From: Fen-549 sp050011315 | GTDB taxonomy: Bacteria > Actinomycetota > Thermoleophilia > Gaiellales > Gaiellaceae | Length of the DNA stretch: 26,118 nt | Assembly (NCBI GenBank): GCA_050011315.1 | Contig: JBEKJI010000030.1 | Location: 1 to 26,118 of the forward strand | Direction of reading: 5' to 3' | Shown here: positions 1-6,858 of the stretch, in pieces | Position numbering within the stretch: position 1 is the stretch's first letter | How the letters are laid out: each line of letters starts with the position of its first letter | Translations under genes and position numbers: made by a program | Notes under the pieces: generated by a model | Seen by the model: only the letters and a program-made list of their open reading frames with translations | The model's database searches: none | Told to the model about the DNA's origin: nothing

Positions 1-2067
1 ATCGCCGTGGGTATGGCGACGAACATGCCGCCGCACCGGCTCTCGGAGGTCGTCGACGCCGTCTTGGCGATGATCGACGACCCGGACATTTCCGTCGATC
101 AGCTCGCACAGCACGTGAGAGGGCCCGACTTCCCGACCGGAGGCATCATCGTCGGACGCCAGGGAATCAGGGAGGCCTACCGGTCGGGGCGCGGCCGCAT
201 CGTGATGCGGGCGCGGGCTCACATCGAAGAGCTGCGCGGCGGCAAGACGGCGATCGTCGTGACGGAGCTTCCCTACGGCGTCAAGAAAGGCGGCGACGGC
301 GGTGTGATCAAGAAGATCGCCGATCTCGTGCACGAGAAGGTGCTGACGGAGATCGCCGATCTCCAGGATCACTCCGACCGGACAGGTATGCGAATCCAGA
401 TCGACCTCAAGCGCGACGCCGTACCGCAGGTGGCGCTGAACAAGCTGTTCAAGCACACGTCGCTGCAGACGACTTTCGGCTACAACGGGGTCGCGCTGGT
501 GCGCGGCGTTCCGCGCACGCTCTCTCTGCTCGAGCTGGTCCGCGAGTACCTCGACTTCCAGCGCGAGGTGATCGTCAGACGCTCGAAGTACGAGCTACGC
601 CAGGCCGAGCGCCGGGCGCATGTGCTAGCCGGTTATCTGATCGCGCTCGACAACCTGGACGCCGTGATCGCGCTGATCCGTTCTTCGAGCGACGCCGAGC
701 AGGCGCGTACGGGGCTGATGAAGAAGTTCAAGCTCTCCGAGATTCAGGCTCAGGCGATCCTCGACCTGCGGCTCGCCCGGCTGACTCAGTTGGAGCGTCA
801 GAAGATCGATGCGGAGTACGCCGAGCTGCAGGAACTAATCGCCGGTCTGCGCGCCATCCTCGGCGACCAGGCCCGCGTCGACGGGCTCATCCGCGATGAG
901 CTGCTCGAGCTCAGATCGATCTACGGCAAGCGTGACAACCGGCGCACCGAGATCGTCGCCGGCGAAACCGATCTCGAGCTTGAGGACCTGATCGCGGAAG
1001 AAGACATGGTGATCGCCATCACTCGCTCGGGCTACATCAAGCGCCTGCCCGTGACCGCCTACCGCGAGCAGCGGCGCGGCGGCGTCGGCGTGATGGGGAT
1101 GGAGCTCAAGGAGGACGACTACATCGAGCACCTGTTCGTCGCCTCGACGCACGACTACATCCTTTTCTTCACCAACGTGGGCAAGGTCTACCGGCTGAAG
1201 GTGCATGAGCTTCCGCTCGGCTCGCGCCAGTCGAAGGGGCGTGCGATCGTCAACCTGCTGCCATTCCGCCAAGACGAGCAGGTGCGTGCTGTGATTCAGA
1301 CAAGAGAGTTCAAGGAGGCCGAATACCTCGTTTTCGCCACCCGCAACGGCCTCGTCAAGAAGACGCGCTTCATCGACTACAACACACCGCTTAAGGCCGA
1401 CGGGATCATCGCCATTAACCTGCGCGAGGATGACGAGCTGGTTGGAGTCCGCCACTCAACGGGTAGCGACGACATCCTGCTCGTCTCGCGTAAGGGGCAG
1501 GCAATCCGCTTCCACGAGACGAATGCTCGCCCGATGGGGCGGCCCACCTCGGGCGTTCAGGGTATGCGTCTGCGCGCGGGGGACGAGGTGATCGCGATCG
1601 AGATCGCCCGCGACGACATGGAGCTGCTCGTGGTCACCGAGAACGGTTACGGCAAGCGCACGCGTATCGCCGACTACCCGGTGAAGGGACGCGGTGGCCT
1701 CGGCGTCAAGACGATCAAGTTGATCGAGGCGCGAGGCCGGCTGGTTGGCGCTCGAGCCGTTCGCGACGGCTACCAGGTGATGCTGATCTCTACCACCGGC
1801 ACGATGATCAAGATCCCGGTCGAAGATGTGCGGCGCATGGGCCGCTCGACCCAGGGAGTGATCGTGATGAGACTTCGCGGCGAGGAGGAGCGGGTCTCCA
1901 GCCTCGCGCCGGTGGTCGAGTCGGAGGAGAACGTCGAAGACGAGTCGCCGGGCCCCGACGCAGAGTCCACCAGCGAGGAGCCCACCAACATAGAGCCAAA
2001 CGGTGCGGAGCCGACCGGCGCGGAGCCCACCGATGAGGAGCCCACCGATGAGGAGCCCACCGGCTAG
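1..2067 (+). CDS. gyrA: DNA gyrase subunit A, 5'-truncated by window edge
   Basis: This is the DNA-breaking and DNA-wrapping subunit of gyrase, which works with GyrB to introduce negative supercoils. The window opens inside the gene, so the catalytic tyrosine region lies outside; 688 residues are visible. The first residues (IAVGMATNMPPH) match the conserved GyrA breakage-reunion core. A tower/coiled-coil region follows, then six-bladed pinwheel repeats of the C-terminal domain from about residue 325 onward (blade motifs such as ITRSGYIKR, FFTNVGKVYR, ATRNGLVKK, VSRKGQAIRF, VTENGYGKR). The GyrA box is present at 1069-1089 but reads QRRGGVG, with Val where Lys or Arg is usual. The protein ends in an acidic tail of pentapeptide repeats. 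Identity as GyrA rather than ParC rests on the GyrA box and the complete pinwheel. Confidence 0.97.
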   Translation: MAVGMATNMPPHRLSEVVDAVLAMIDDPDISVDQLAQHVRGPDFPTGGIIVGRQGIREAYRSGRGRIVMRARAHIEELRGGKTAIVVTELPYGVKKGGDGGVIKKIADLVHEKVLTEIADLQDHSDRTGMRIQIDLKRDAVPQVALNKLFKHTSLQTTFGYNGVALVRGVPRTLSLLELVREYLDFQREVIVRRSKYELRQAERRAHVLAGYLIALDNLDAVIALIRSSSDAEQARTGLMKKFKLSEIQAQAILDLRLARLTQLERQKIDAEYAELQELIAGLRAILGDQARVDGLIRDELLELRSIYGKRDNRRTEIVAGETDLELEDLIAEEDMVIAITRSGYIKRLPVTAYREQRRGGVGVMGMELKEDDYIEHLFVASTHDYILFFTNVGKVYRLKVHELPLGSRQSKGRAIVNLLPFRQDEQVRAVIQTREFKEAEYLVFATRNGLVKKTRFIDYNTPLKADGIIAINLREDDELVGVRHSTGSDDILLVSRKGQAIRFHETNARPMGRPTSGVQGMRLRAGDEVIAIEIARDDMELLVVTENGYGKRTRIADYPVKGRGGLGVKTIKLIEARGRLVGARAVRDGYQVMLISTTGTMIKIPVEDVRRMGRSTQGVIVMRLRGEEERVSSLAPVVESEENVEDESPGPDAESTSEEPTNIEPNGAEPTGAEPTDEEPTDEEPTG
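1975..2064 (+). repeat. Six 15-bp tandem units encoding the acidic GyrA tail
   Basis: The last 30 codons of gyrA form six units of five residues: EEPTN, IEPNG, AEPTG, AEPTD, EEPTD, EEPTG. The last units are nearly identical at DNA level (gaggagcccaccgat-like), which suggests growth by slippage or unequal exchange. The tail follows an already acidic stretch starting near 1918. In E. coli GyrA an acidic C-terminal tail modulates DNA wrapping, so a regulatory role is possible here but is inference. Confidence 0.9.
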
Positions 2068-2078
2068 GGACCCGGCCG

Positions 2079-3035
2079 TCAGCCGCGAAGGCGGGCTGCC
2101 GCCTCTTCCGGTGCGAGCGTGTTGACGTAAATACCTGCGCCGAGCTCCATGCCGGCGAACCCGCTCAACCGTGGCACCAGCTCGAGGTGCCAGTGGCCGT
2201 CGCCCTGGAAGTTGTGCAGCCAGAGATTGAAGGGAGTCGGTCCTTCGACGGCATTCAGGCGTCTGATTCCGTCGGCCGCGAGCGCGAGCGCGGCCGCGAG
2301 CTGCTCGGTCTCACCGAAGGCGTCGGCGAGGTGCTCGCTCGGTGCGATCAGGAGCTCGTAGGGTGCGCGCCCGGTCGGGGAGACGGCAAGCAAGACGGTG
2401 CCCTGCTCGAGCTCGCGCTCGGCAAGGCGGAGAGCCGGTGGAAGATCCGCGAGAAGGGCACAGAGCGCGCAACCGTCACGACGAAGCCGCGGTGCCTCGG
2501 CGGCGATCTGCGGCGGTTCCCGGTCGAGCCAGACTGTTTGCGAGTGAGAGTGATGGCGGCTGGCGCCGGCAGCCTCGCCCTCGTTCACGAACACGAGCAG
2601 GTGGTCGAAGCCCTCGCTCCAGGCCTCCTCGGCGATCCTTGCCCAGGCCTCGACGATCAGCGCGAGCTGCCCGCCGGAGAGATCGCCGAGCGAACGCACG
2701 TGATCGGGGGAGTGGATCACGACCTGCTGGCGCTCGAAGGCGGGATAGAGGTTGGGCGCGACTCGCACTCTCCAGCCCGGGCTGTCCGGCGGGCGACCTT
2801 TACGGGCGCCAAGAGCGAAAAGTTCAGGCGGCGTGCTGTGCTCGTGACCCTCGCAGAAGGGGCACGCTTCCGCCTCGCCGTCCGCCGCCGAGGGAATCAG
2901 GGCGCCCGAGCTTCCGGGACGCTTCGCCCGCCCAGGCGCGAAGATCACTTCCCGGCCCGAGAGCGGATCGACGGCCGCTCGCGCGGCTGGCCGGGCGCCT
3001 TCTACGCTCTCTTCGCCGGAGTTACTTGGAGCCAC
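2079..3035 (-). CDS. galT: Galactose-1-phosphate uridylyltransferase-like protein
   Basis: This HIT-superfamily nucleotidylyltransferase has 318 residues and would transfer UMP between UDP-glucose and galactose-1-phosphate in the Leloir pathway. Zinc-site cysteines are seen at residues 58 and 61 (CPFC). NLYPAF at 95-100 corresponds to the substrate-loop NKYP region. The catalytic triad segment is HSHSQ at 162-166, with the nucleophilic His at 164 and Ser where the classic HPHxQ has Pro. A second His pair, HWH at 281-283, precedes LELVPR, as in the family. Start is GTG at 3035, overlapping the slipin gene by 14 nt with no clear ribosome site, so translation is probably coupled. The gene is last in the nfeD-slipin-galT unit and converges on gyrA with an 11-nt gap. 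A related sugar-1-phosphate adenylyl- or uridylyltransferase is possible. Confidence 0.85.
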   Translation of the reverse strand: MAPSNSGEESVEGARPAARAAVDPLSGREVIFAPGRAKRPGSSGALIPSAADGEAEACPFCEGHEHSTPPELFALGARKGRPPDSPGWRVRVAPNLYPAFERQQVVIHSPDHVRSLGDLSGGQLALIVEAWARIAEEAWSEGFDHLLVFVNEGEAAGASRHHSHSQTVWLDREPPQIAAEAPRLRRDGCALCALLADLPPALRLAERELEQGTVLLAVSPTGRAPYELLIAPSEHLADAFGETEQLAAALALAADGIRRLNAVEGPTPFNLWLHNFQGDGHWHLELVPRLSGFAGMELGAGIYVNTLAPEEAAARLRG

Positions 3036-3789
3036 CGTCTGGACCGAGCAGCGGCTTGAGCAGGTCGATCGGCGCCGGGAAGACGATCGTCGTCGCCTGG
3101 TTGTTGCTGATCTCGAGCAGAGTCTGGAGGTAGCGCAGCTGGAGCGCGATCGGCGTGGCTTCCATCACGCGCGCGGCGTCACGCAGGCGCTCGGAAGCCT
3201 GGAACTCGCCTTCGGCATTGATGACCTTCGCCCGCCGTTCTCGCTCGGCTTCGGCCTGGCGGGCCATCGCCCTTTGCATTCCCGAAGGGATTTCTACGTC
3301 CTTGACCTCGACGATCGAGACCTTGATGCCCCAGGGCTGAGTCTGCTCGTCGATGATGCCCTGCAGAATCAGGTTGATCTTCTCGCGCTCGGACAGGAGC
3401 TCGTCGAGGACGTGCTGACCTAGAACCGAGCGCAGCGTCGTCTGCGCGATCTGAGAAGTGGCCATGAGGAAGTTCTCGACCTGCACGATCGCCGCCGAGG
3501 GATCGAGGATGCGGAAGTAGGCGACCGCGTTCACGCGGGCCGGGACGTTGTCCTTCGTGATCACTTCCTGCGGCGGGATGTTGAGGGTGATCGTGCGCAA
3601 ATCGACTCTGACCATCCGGTCGATGATCGGAATGAGAAGAAAGAGACCCGGGCCCTTCGGCTGCGGAAGCAAGCGCCCGAGGCGGAAAACCACTCCGCGC
3701 TCGTACTCACGCGCCACTCTGATCGCGGCTGCGATGAGGAGCAGGGCGATGATGCCGACGGCGATCAAGAACACGATGAGCGGCTGCAT
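3022..3789 (-). CDS. SPFH/stomatin-like slipin
   Basis: This is a membrane-anchored SPFH (stomatin/prohibitin/flotillin/HflK) protein of 255 residues. One N-terminal transmembrane helix spans about residues 4-24. The SPFH domain follows (EYERGVVFRLGR, then GPGLFLLIPIIDRMVRVDLR, typical of slipins), then an Ala/Glu/Arg-rich coiled coil at about 165-215 (RQAEAERERRAKVINAEGE) and a short hydrophobic tail. Slipins form oligomeric membrane scaffolds and are commonly encoded next to an NfeD-type protease, which is the arrangement here: nfeD lies just upstream with a 34-nt gap. ATG at 3789 is preceded by a good ribosome site (AAAGGAG) about 6 nt away. The exact physiological role is not visible from sequence; membrane-domain organisation or quality control is the usual suggestion. 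Confidence 0.93.
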   Translation of the reverse strand: MQPLIVFLIAVGIIALLLIAAAIRVAREYERGVVFRLGRLLPQPKGPGLFLLIPIIDRMVRVDLRTITLNIPPQEVITKDNVPARVNAVAYFRILDPSAAIVQVENFLMATSQIAQTTLRSVLGQHVLDELLSEREKINLILQGIIDEQTQPWGIKVSIVEVKDVEIPSGMQRAMARQAEAERERRAKVINAEGEFQASERLRDAARVMEATPIALQLRYLQTLLEISNNQATTIVFPAPIDLLKPLLGPDGGSK

Positions 3790-3823
3790 TTAGAACTCCT
3801 TTCGAGAATCGTTCGGGTTGATC

Positions 3824-5116
3824 CTACGCCGGGACGTGATCGTCCAGTGGCCGGACGATCAGTTTCATCTCCTCTACGGCTTCGATGTTCACGTGGTCGC
3901 CCGGTACCAGCTCGGTGCCGTCCGCCGTCTCGGCGCGCCACAGCTCGCCCTTGACGAACACCATCCCGCTCGAGCGAACGGTGCCGGTCTGCCCCACGAT
4001 CGAAACGACGCCGGTGGTCGGCGGGCGCCTTCGTATCGCCACAACCTTGGAGAACGCGAACCCGAGCGCCAGCGCCAGCACACCCGAAACACCGATCAAC
4101 ACAGGCAACGAGACCTTGTAGGTCGGCCCGGCGGGGCTGAAGAGAAGGAGTCCGCCGAGAACAAGGCAGACCGCGCCCGCAAGCGTCAAGGCTCCGTGCG
4201 TGGGTACGAGCAAGTCGGCGCCGAAAAGGCCGAAGGCGAAGAGAATCAGCGCCAGCCCGGCCCAGCTGATCGGAAGCACCGAAAGACCGAAGAGCGCAAG
4301 GATGAGCGAGACCACACCGACCGTGCCGGGGAGGATGTGGCCAGGCATAAAGAGCTCGATCGTGATCCCGAGCATTCCCAGCGAGAGCAGGATCGTAATC
4401 AGAGTCGGATCGATGAGGGTGTTGAGAAAGCTCTGCCAGGCCGACATGTGAACGTTCTCGATCTCGGCGCCGGCGGTGTGGAGAACGAAATGACGAGGCT
4501 TCGTGCGAACGCCGTCGATCTGCACGAGCAGCACCGGTAACGAGGGCGCGACGGCGTCGATCACGTTCTGCTTCAGCGCCTCCTCGGCGGCCAGGTTGGA
4601 GGCCTTGCGCACGGCCGCATCGGCCCAGGCGACGTTACGTCCGTGCGTGCGTGCGAGCGCCCGCAGCGAGGCCGCCGCGTCGTTCACGACCTTGCGCCGC
4701 TCAGCGGAGGGGATGTTCCCGCCTGTGATATTGATTGGAGTCGAGGAGCCGATGTTCGAGGCTGGCGCCATCGCCAAAAGGTCGGCCGCCTGCCCGATCC
4801 AGACGCCCGCGGAGGCCGCCCTTCCCCCGGTCGGGACGTAGACGATCACGGGGATCTTGCTGTTCAGCTCTGCCTTGACGATGTCGTGCATCGAGCTCGA
4901 GAGGCCGCCGGGCGTGTCGAGAACGATCACGGCAGCACTGGCTCCGTCGCGCTCGGCGTTCTTCAGCGCGCCTTTCACGTAATCGGCCGAGACGGGATTG
5001 ACGTCGGTGTCGAAACTGATTGCGCGCACGAACGGGCGCGCGCCGAGCGCCGGCGCTGTACCGATCGCGAAGATTCCGGCAGCAACCGCGAGTAGACGCA
5101 AGAGACGCCCGGTCAC
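3824..5116 (-). CDS. nfeD: NfeD-family membrane-bound ClpP-class serine protease
   Basis: This is a full-length NfeD protein of 430 residues. A signal peptide covers about 1-26 (LLRLLAVAAGIFAIGTAPALGA). A ClpP/crotonase-like protease domain follows, with the nucleophile Ser102 in GGRAASAG and a candidate base Lys142; their 40-residue separation fits the Ser/Lys dyad described for the Pyrococcus homologue. Four or five transmembrane helices lie between about 225 and 350. A C-terminal soluble OB-fold NfeD domain starts near 365 (VGQTGTVRSSG, GELWRAE, GDHVNIEAVEEMKL). Known homologues cleave the C-terminal tail of the partner stomatin, and a slipin gene lies directly downstream. Start is GTG at 5116, chosen because it opens the signal peptide and sits 7 nt after a TAGATT -10 element, without a Shine-Dalgarno sequence. 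Confidence 0.93.
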   Translation of the reverse strand: MTGRLLRLLAVAAGIFAIGTAPALGARPFVRAISFDTDVNPVSADYVKGALKNAERDGASAAVIVLDTPGGLSSSMHDIVKAELNSKIPVIVYVPTGGRAASAGVWIGQAADLLAMAPASNIGSSTPINITGGNIPSAERRKVVNDAAASLRALARTHGRNVAWADAAVRKASNLAAEEALKQNVIDAVAPSLPVLLVQIDGVRTKPRHFVLHTAGAEIENVHMSAWQSFLNTLIDPTLITILLSLGMLGITIELFMPGHILPGTVGVVSLILALFGLSVLPISWAGLALILFAFGLFGADLLVPTHGALTLAGAVCLVLGGLLLFSPAGPTYKVSLPVLIGVSGVLALALGFAFSKVVAIRRRPPTTGVVSIVGQTGTVRSSGMVFVKGELWRAETADGTELVPGDHVNIEAVEEMKLIVRPLDDHVPA

Positions 5117-5123
5117 GTCTTGA

Positions 5124-5129
5124 AATCTA
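5124..5129 (-). promoter_or_regulatory. Candidate -10 element for leaderless nfeD
   Basis: TAGATT on the minus strand ends 7 nt before the nfeD GTG, and no ribosome site is visible. This fits TANNNT-N7-RTG, the expected spacing for transcription starting at the start codon. No convincing -35 was found. Confidence 0.5.
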
Positions 5130-5191
5130 CCGCTCTTCTGTCTCGCCGCGGTGACGCCGGGAAGTCGCGGTTGCCAGTGAGCGCGCGCTCG

Positions 5192-5779
5192 TCAGGTAGC
5201 GACCTCGGCCAACCAGCGCTCGTAGTGAATCTCGAGGAAGCGGAGGATCTGAACGAGCAGCTCGACACGGTCGGGCGCGGCTCCGAGCTCCAGCGCGAGA
5301 GAGGTCGCCGGGAAGATAGGGCGCTCGGGCAAGTCGTCCGCTCCCTGGCTGACGTTGACGCCGATCCCGAGGGCGACGCGGCCGAGGTTTGCCTCGGCGA
5401 TGGCGCCGGCCACTTTCCTTCCCGCCATCAGTACGTCGTTCGGGTCCCTGACGGTCGCCTCCGCGCCGGTAGCGGCCGCGATCGCGGCGGCGATCGCCGC
5501 GGCAGCCACCGGCGTCAGTGAGGAGAGCCGGGCCGTCTCGACCTGCGGGCGTAAGCAGAGCGAGAAAAGTAGGCTCGTACCGCTCGAGGCCTGCCAGATG
5601 CGCCCGCGGCGGCCGCGGCCGTGCCGCTGCTCTTCGGCCACTGCAAGCGCACCTTCGGGGGCGTCGGACGGGAGCAGATCCTGGGTCGAGGAACAGCGCA
5701 CCGCGTAGAGGTAGAGCGGGGCGCCGAACCGGCCTTCTAGGCGCGGCCGTACCTTGTTAGGCGCGAGTGAGATCGCCAT
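5192..5779 (-). CDS. birA: Biotin--[acetyl-CoA-carboxylase] ligase, catalytic domain only
   Basis: This enzyme attaches biotin to the carrier protein of acetyl-CoA carboxylase through biotinyl-AMP. It has 195 residues, much shorter than E. coli BirA. There is no N-terminal DNA-binding helix-turn-helix, so it should not act as the biotin repressor, and the C-terminal SH3-like domain appears to be missing. The biotin/AMP loop GRGRRGRIW is at residues 54-62. The normally KWPND motif reads RDPND at 111-115, while the biotin-contacting Lys corresponding to E. coli Lys183 is kept at 122 in RKVAGAIAE. A GIGVN motif follows near 157. It is divergent from the sigma/fab operon and near accD-accA, whose complex needs biotinylation. 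ATG at 5779 lies 7 nt after a TAGTGT -10. Confidence 0.88.
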   Translation of the reverse strand: MAISLAPNKVRPRLEGRFGAPLYLYAVRCSSTQDLLPSDAPEGALAVAEEQRHGRGRRGRIWQASSGTSLLFSLCLRPQVETARLSSLTPVAAAAIAAAIAAATGAEATVRDPNDVLMAGRKVAGAIAEANLGRVALGIGVNVSQGADDLPERPIFPATSLALELGAAPDRVELLVQILRFLEIHYERWLAEVAT

Positions 5780-5785
5780 GATCTC

Positions 5786-5792
5786 TACACTA
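5786..5792. promoter_or_regulatory. Overlapping divergent -10 elements between birA and the sigma/fab operon
   Basis: The 7-bp segment TACACTA contains TACACT on the plus strand (5786-5791; 9 nt before the sigma-factor GTG) and TAGTGT on the minus strand (5787-5792; 7 nt before the birA ATG). The two hexamers share five positions. On the minus side a -35-like CTGACC lies at 5811-5816 with an 18-nt spacer; on the plus side no good -35 is seen. Neither downstream gene has a clear ribosome site. This looks like a symmetric bidirectional promoter producing two leaderless or near-leaderless transcripts. Confidence 0.5.
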
Positions 5793-5800
5793 GTCCCGCC

Positions 5801-6421
5801 GTGAAACCCAGGTCAGCCGATCGCCGTCGAATCATCAGTCCGCTTAGAGCGGACCCTGCTCTTCGATACGAAAGGCTCAGCGACCCGATCTTGATCAAGC
5901 GGGCAAAAGACGGCGATACCAGGGCGCTCGAGACGATCTGCGTGCGCTACGCCCCGCGGGTCGAGAGAATCGCGCGGCGCGAGCTGGCGGACTCCCGCGA
6001 CGCCCAGGATGCGGCGCAGGAGTCGTTGGTCAAGCTCTGCCAGCGGATCGGCCAGTTCCGTGGCGACGCGCAGTTCGCCACCTGGCTGCATCGCCTCGTC
6101 GTCAACACCTGCCACGACACGGCTGCTCGCGAGCGCATCCGTCGCGCGGAGCCGCTCCCCGAAGAGCTGCAGATCGAGCATTCGCTCGAGAACGATCCCG
6201 TCCGGGAGCTGCTCGCCGCTGAGTTGCGCGAAGAGCTGTCCGGCTACCTGAGCGACCTCTCCACCGAGCAGGCGCAAGTGGTCGTGCTCAAGGACGCTCT
6301 CGGGTTTTCTTTCGAACAGGTCGCCGACGCGGTGCGCATTCCCGTCGGAACGGCCAAGTGCTACGCGCATCGCGCTCGCAAGCGTCTTCGCGAGCGTATC
6401 GCCAAGGAGGTTGCCGCATGA
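5801..6421 (+). CDS. RNA polymerase sigma-70 family factor, ECF type
   Basis: This 206-residue protein has the two-domain layout of ECF sigma factors. Region 2 is at about residues 30-108 (RYAPRVERIARRE, then DAQDAAQESLVKL and FATWLHRLVVNTCHD, the -10 recognition and melting segment). An acidic linker follows, and region 4 with its helix-turn-helix is at about 150-203 (LSTEQAQVVVLKDALGFSFEQVADAV..PVGTAKCYAHRARKRLRE). Start is GTG at 5801, set by a TACACT -10 ending 10 nt upstream; no Shine-Dalgarno sequence is visible. Its TGA overlaps the fabZ ATG (ATGA), so it is the first gene of the fatty-acid operon. No anti-sigma gene is adjacent, which is atypical for ECF factors. Target promoters cannot be read from the sequence; control of its own operon is a guess. 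Confidence 0.9.
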   Translation: MKPRSADRRRIISPLRADPALRYERLSDPILIKRAKDGDTRALETICVRYAPRVERIARRELADSRDAQDAAQESLVKLCQRIGQFRGDAQFATWLHRLVVNTCHDTAARERIRRAEPLPEELQIEHSLENDPVRELLAAELREELSGYLSDLSTEQAQVVVLKDALGFSFEQVADAVRIPVGTAKCYAHRARKRLRERIAKEVAA

Positions 6422-6858
6422 CGTTTACGCTCCCGTTCGGTAAGACGGAGCTCGAAGCGATTCTTCCGCACCGCGATCCCTTCCTACTGATCGACGAGGT
6501 GATCGAGTTGGAGCCTGGCAAGCGCGCCGTGGCCCGGAAGACCGTGCGCGCGAACGAGTGGTTCCTCGCCGGGCACTTCCCCGGGCGCCCGATCATGCCC
6601 GGCGTGCTCATGGTCGAGGGTCTCGCCCAAACGGGCGCCGTCATCGTGCTAACGGTGGAGGAGAACCGGGGCAAGATGGTCCTCTTCGGGGGAATCGACG
6701 ATATCCGCTTCAAGCGAGTCGTCGAGCCGGGCGACACGCTCGAGTACGTCTGCGAGCTCGAGCTCATGCGTGGCCCGATCGGGAGGGGCAAGATCAAGGC
6801 GACGGTCGACGGGCAGCTCGCTGTTCGCGGCATGCTTACCTTCGTGGTGGAGCAGTGA
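6418..6858 (+). CDS. fabZ: 3-hydroxyacyl-ACP dehydratase FabZ
   Basis: FabZ dehydrates 3-hydroxyacyl-ACP to trans-2-enoyl-ACP in type II fatty-acid elongation in the cytoplasm. It has 146 residues, the normal family size, with a hot-dog fold signature: LPHRDPFLLIDEV near the N-terminus and GHFPGRPIMPGVLMVEGLAQ around residues 51-70, which carries the active-site His (GHFPGRP) and Glu (MVEGLAQ). The ATG at 6418 was chosen over a frame extension to 6358 because it is preceded by AAGGAGG at 6404-6410 with 7-nt spacing and begins at the family's usual N-terminus. It overlaps the sigma-factor stop by 4 nt and the fabH start by 4 nt (GTGA), so translational coupling along the operon is likely. Confidence 0.95.
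   Translation: MTFTLPFGKTELEAILPHRDPFLLIDEVIELEPGKRAVARKTVRANEWFLAGHFPGRPIMPGVLMVEGLAQTGAVIVLTVEENRGKMVLFGGIDDIRFKRVVEPGDTLEYVCELELMRGPIGRGKIKATVDGQLAVRGMLTFVVEQ

Noticed and set aside
2187..3059. 290-codon plus-strand ORF
   Set aside because: It lies antisense to galT, whose motifs are clear, and shows no family resemblance itself; long antisense frames are common at this GC content.
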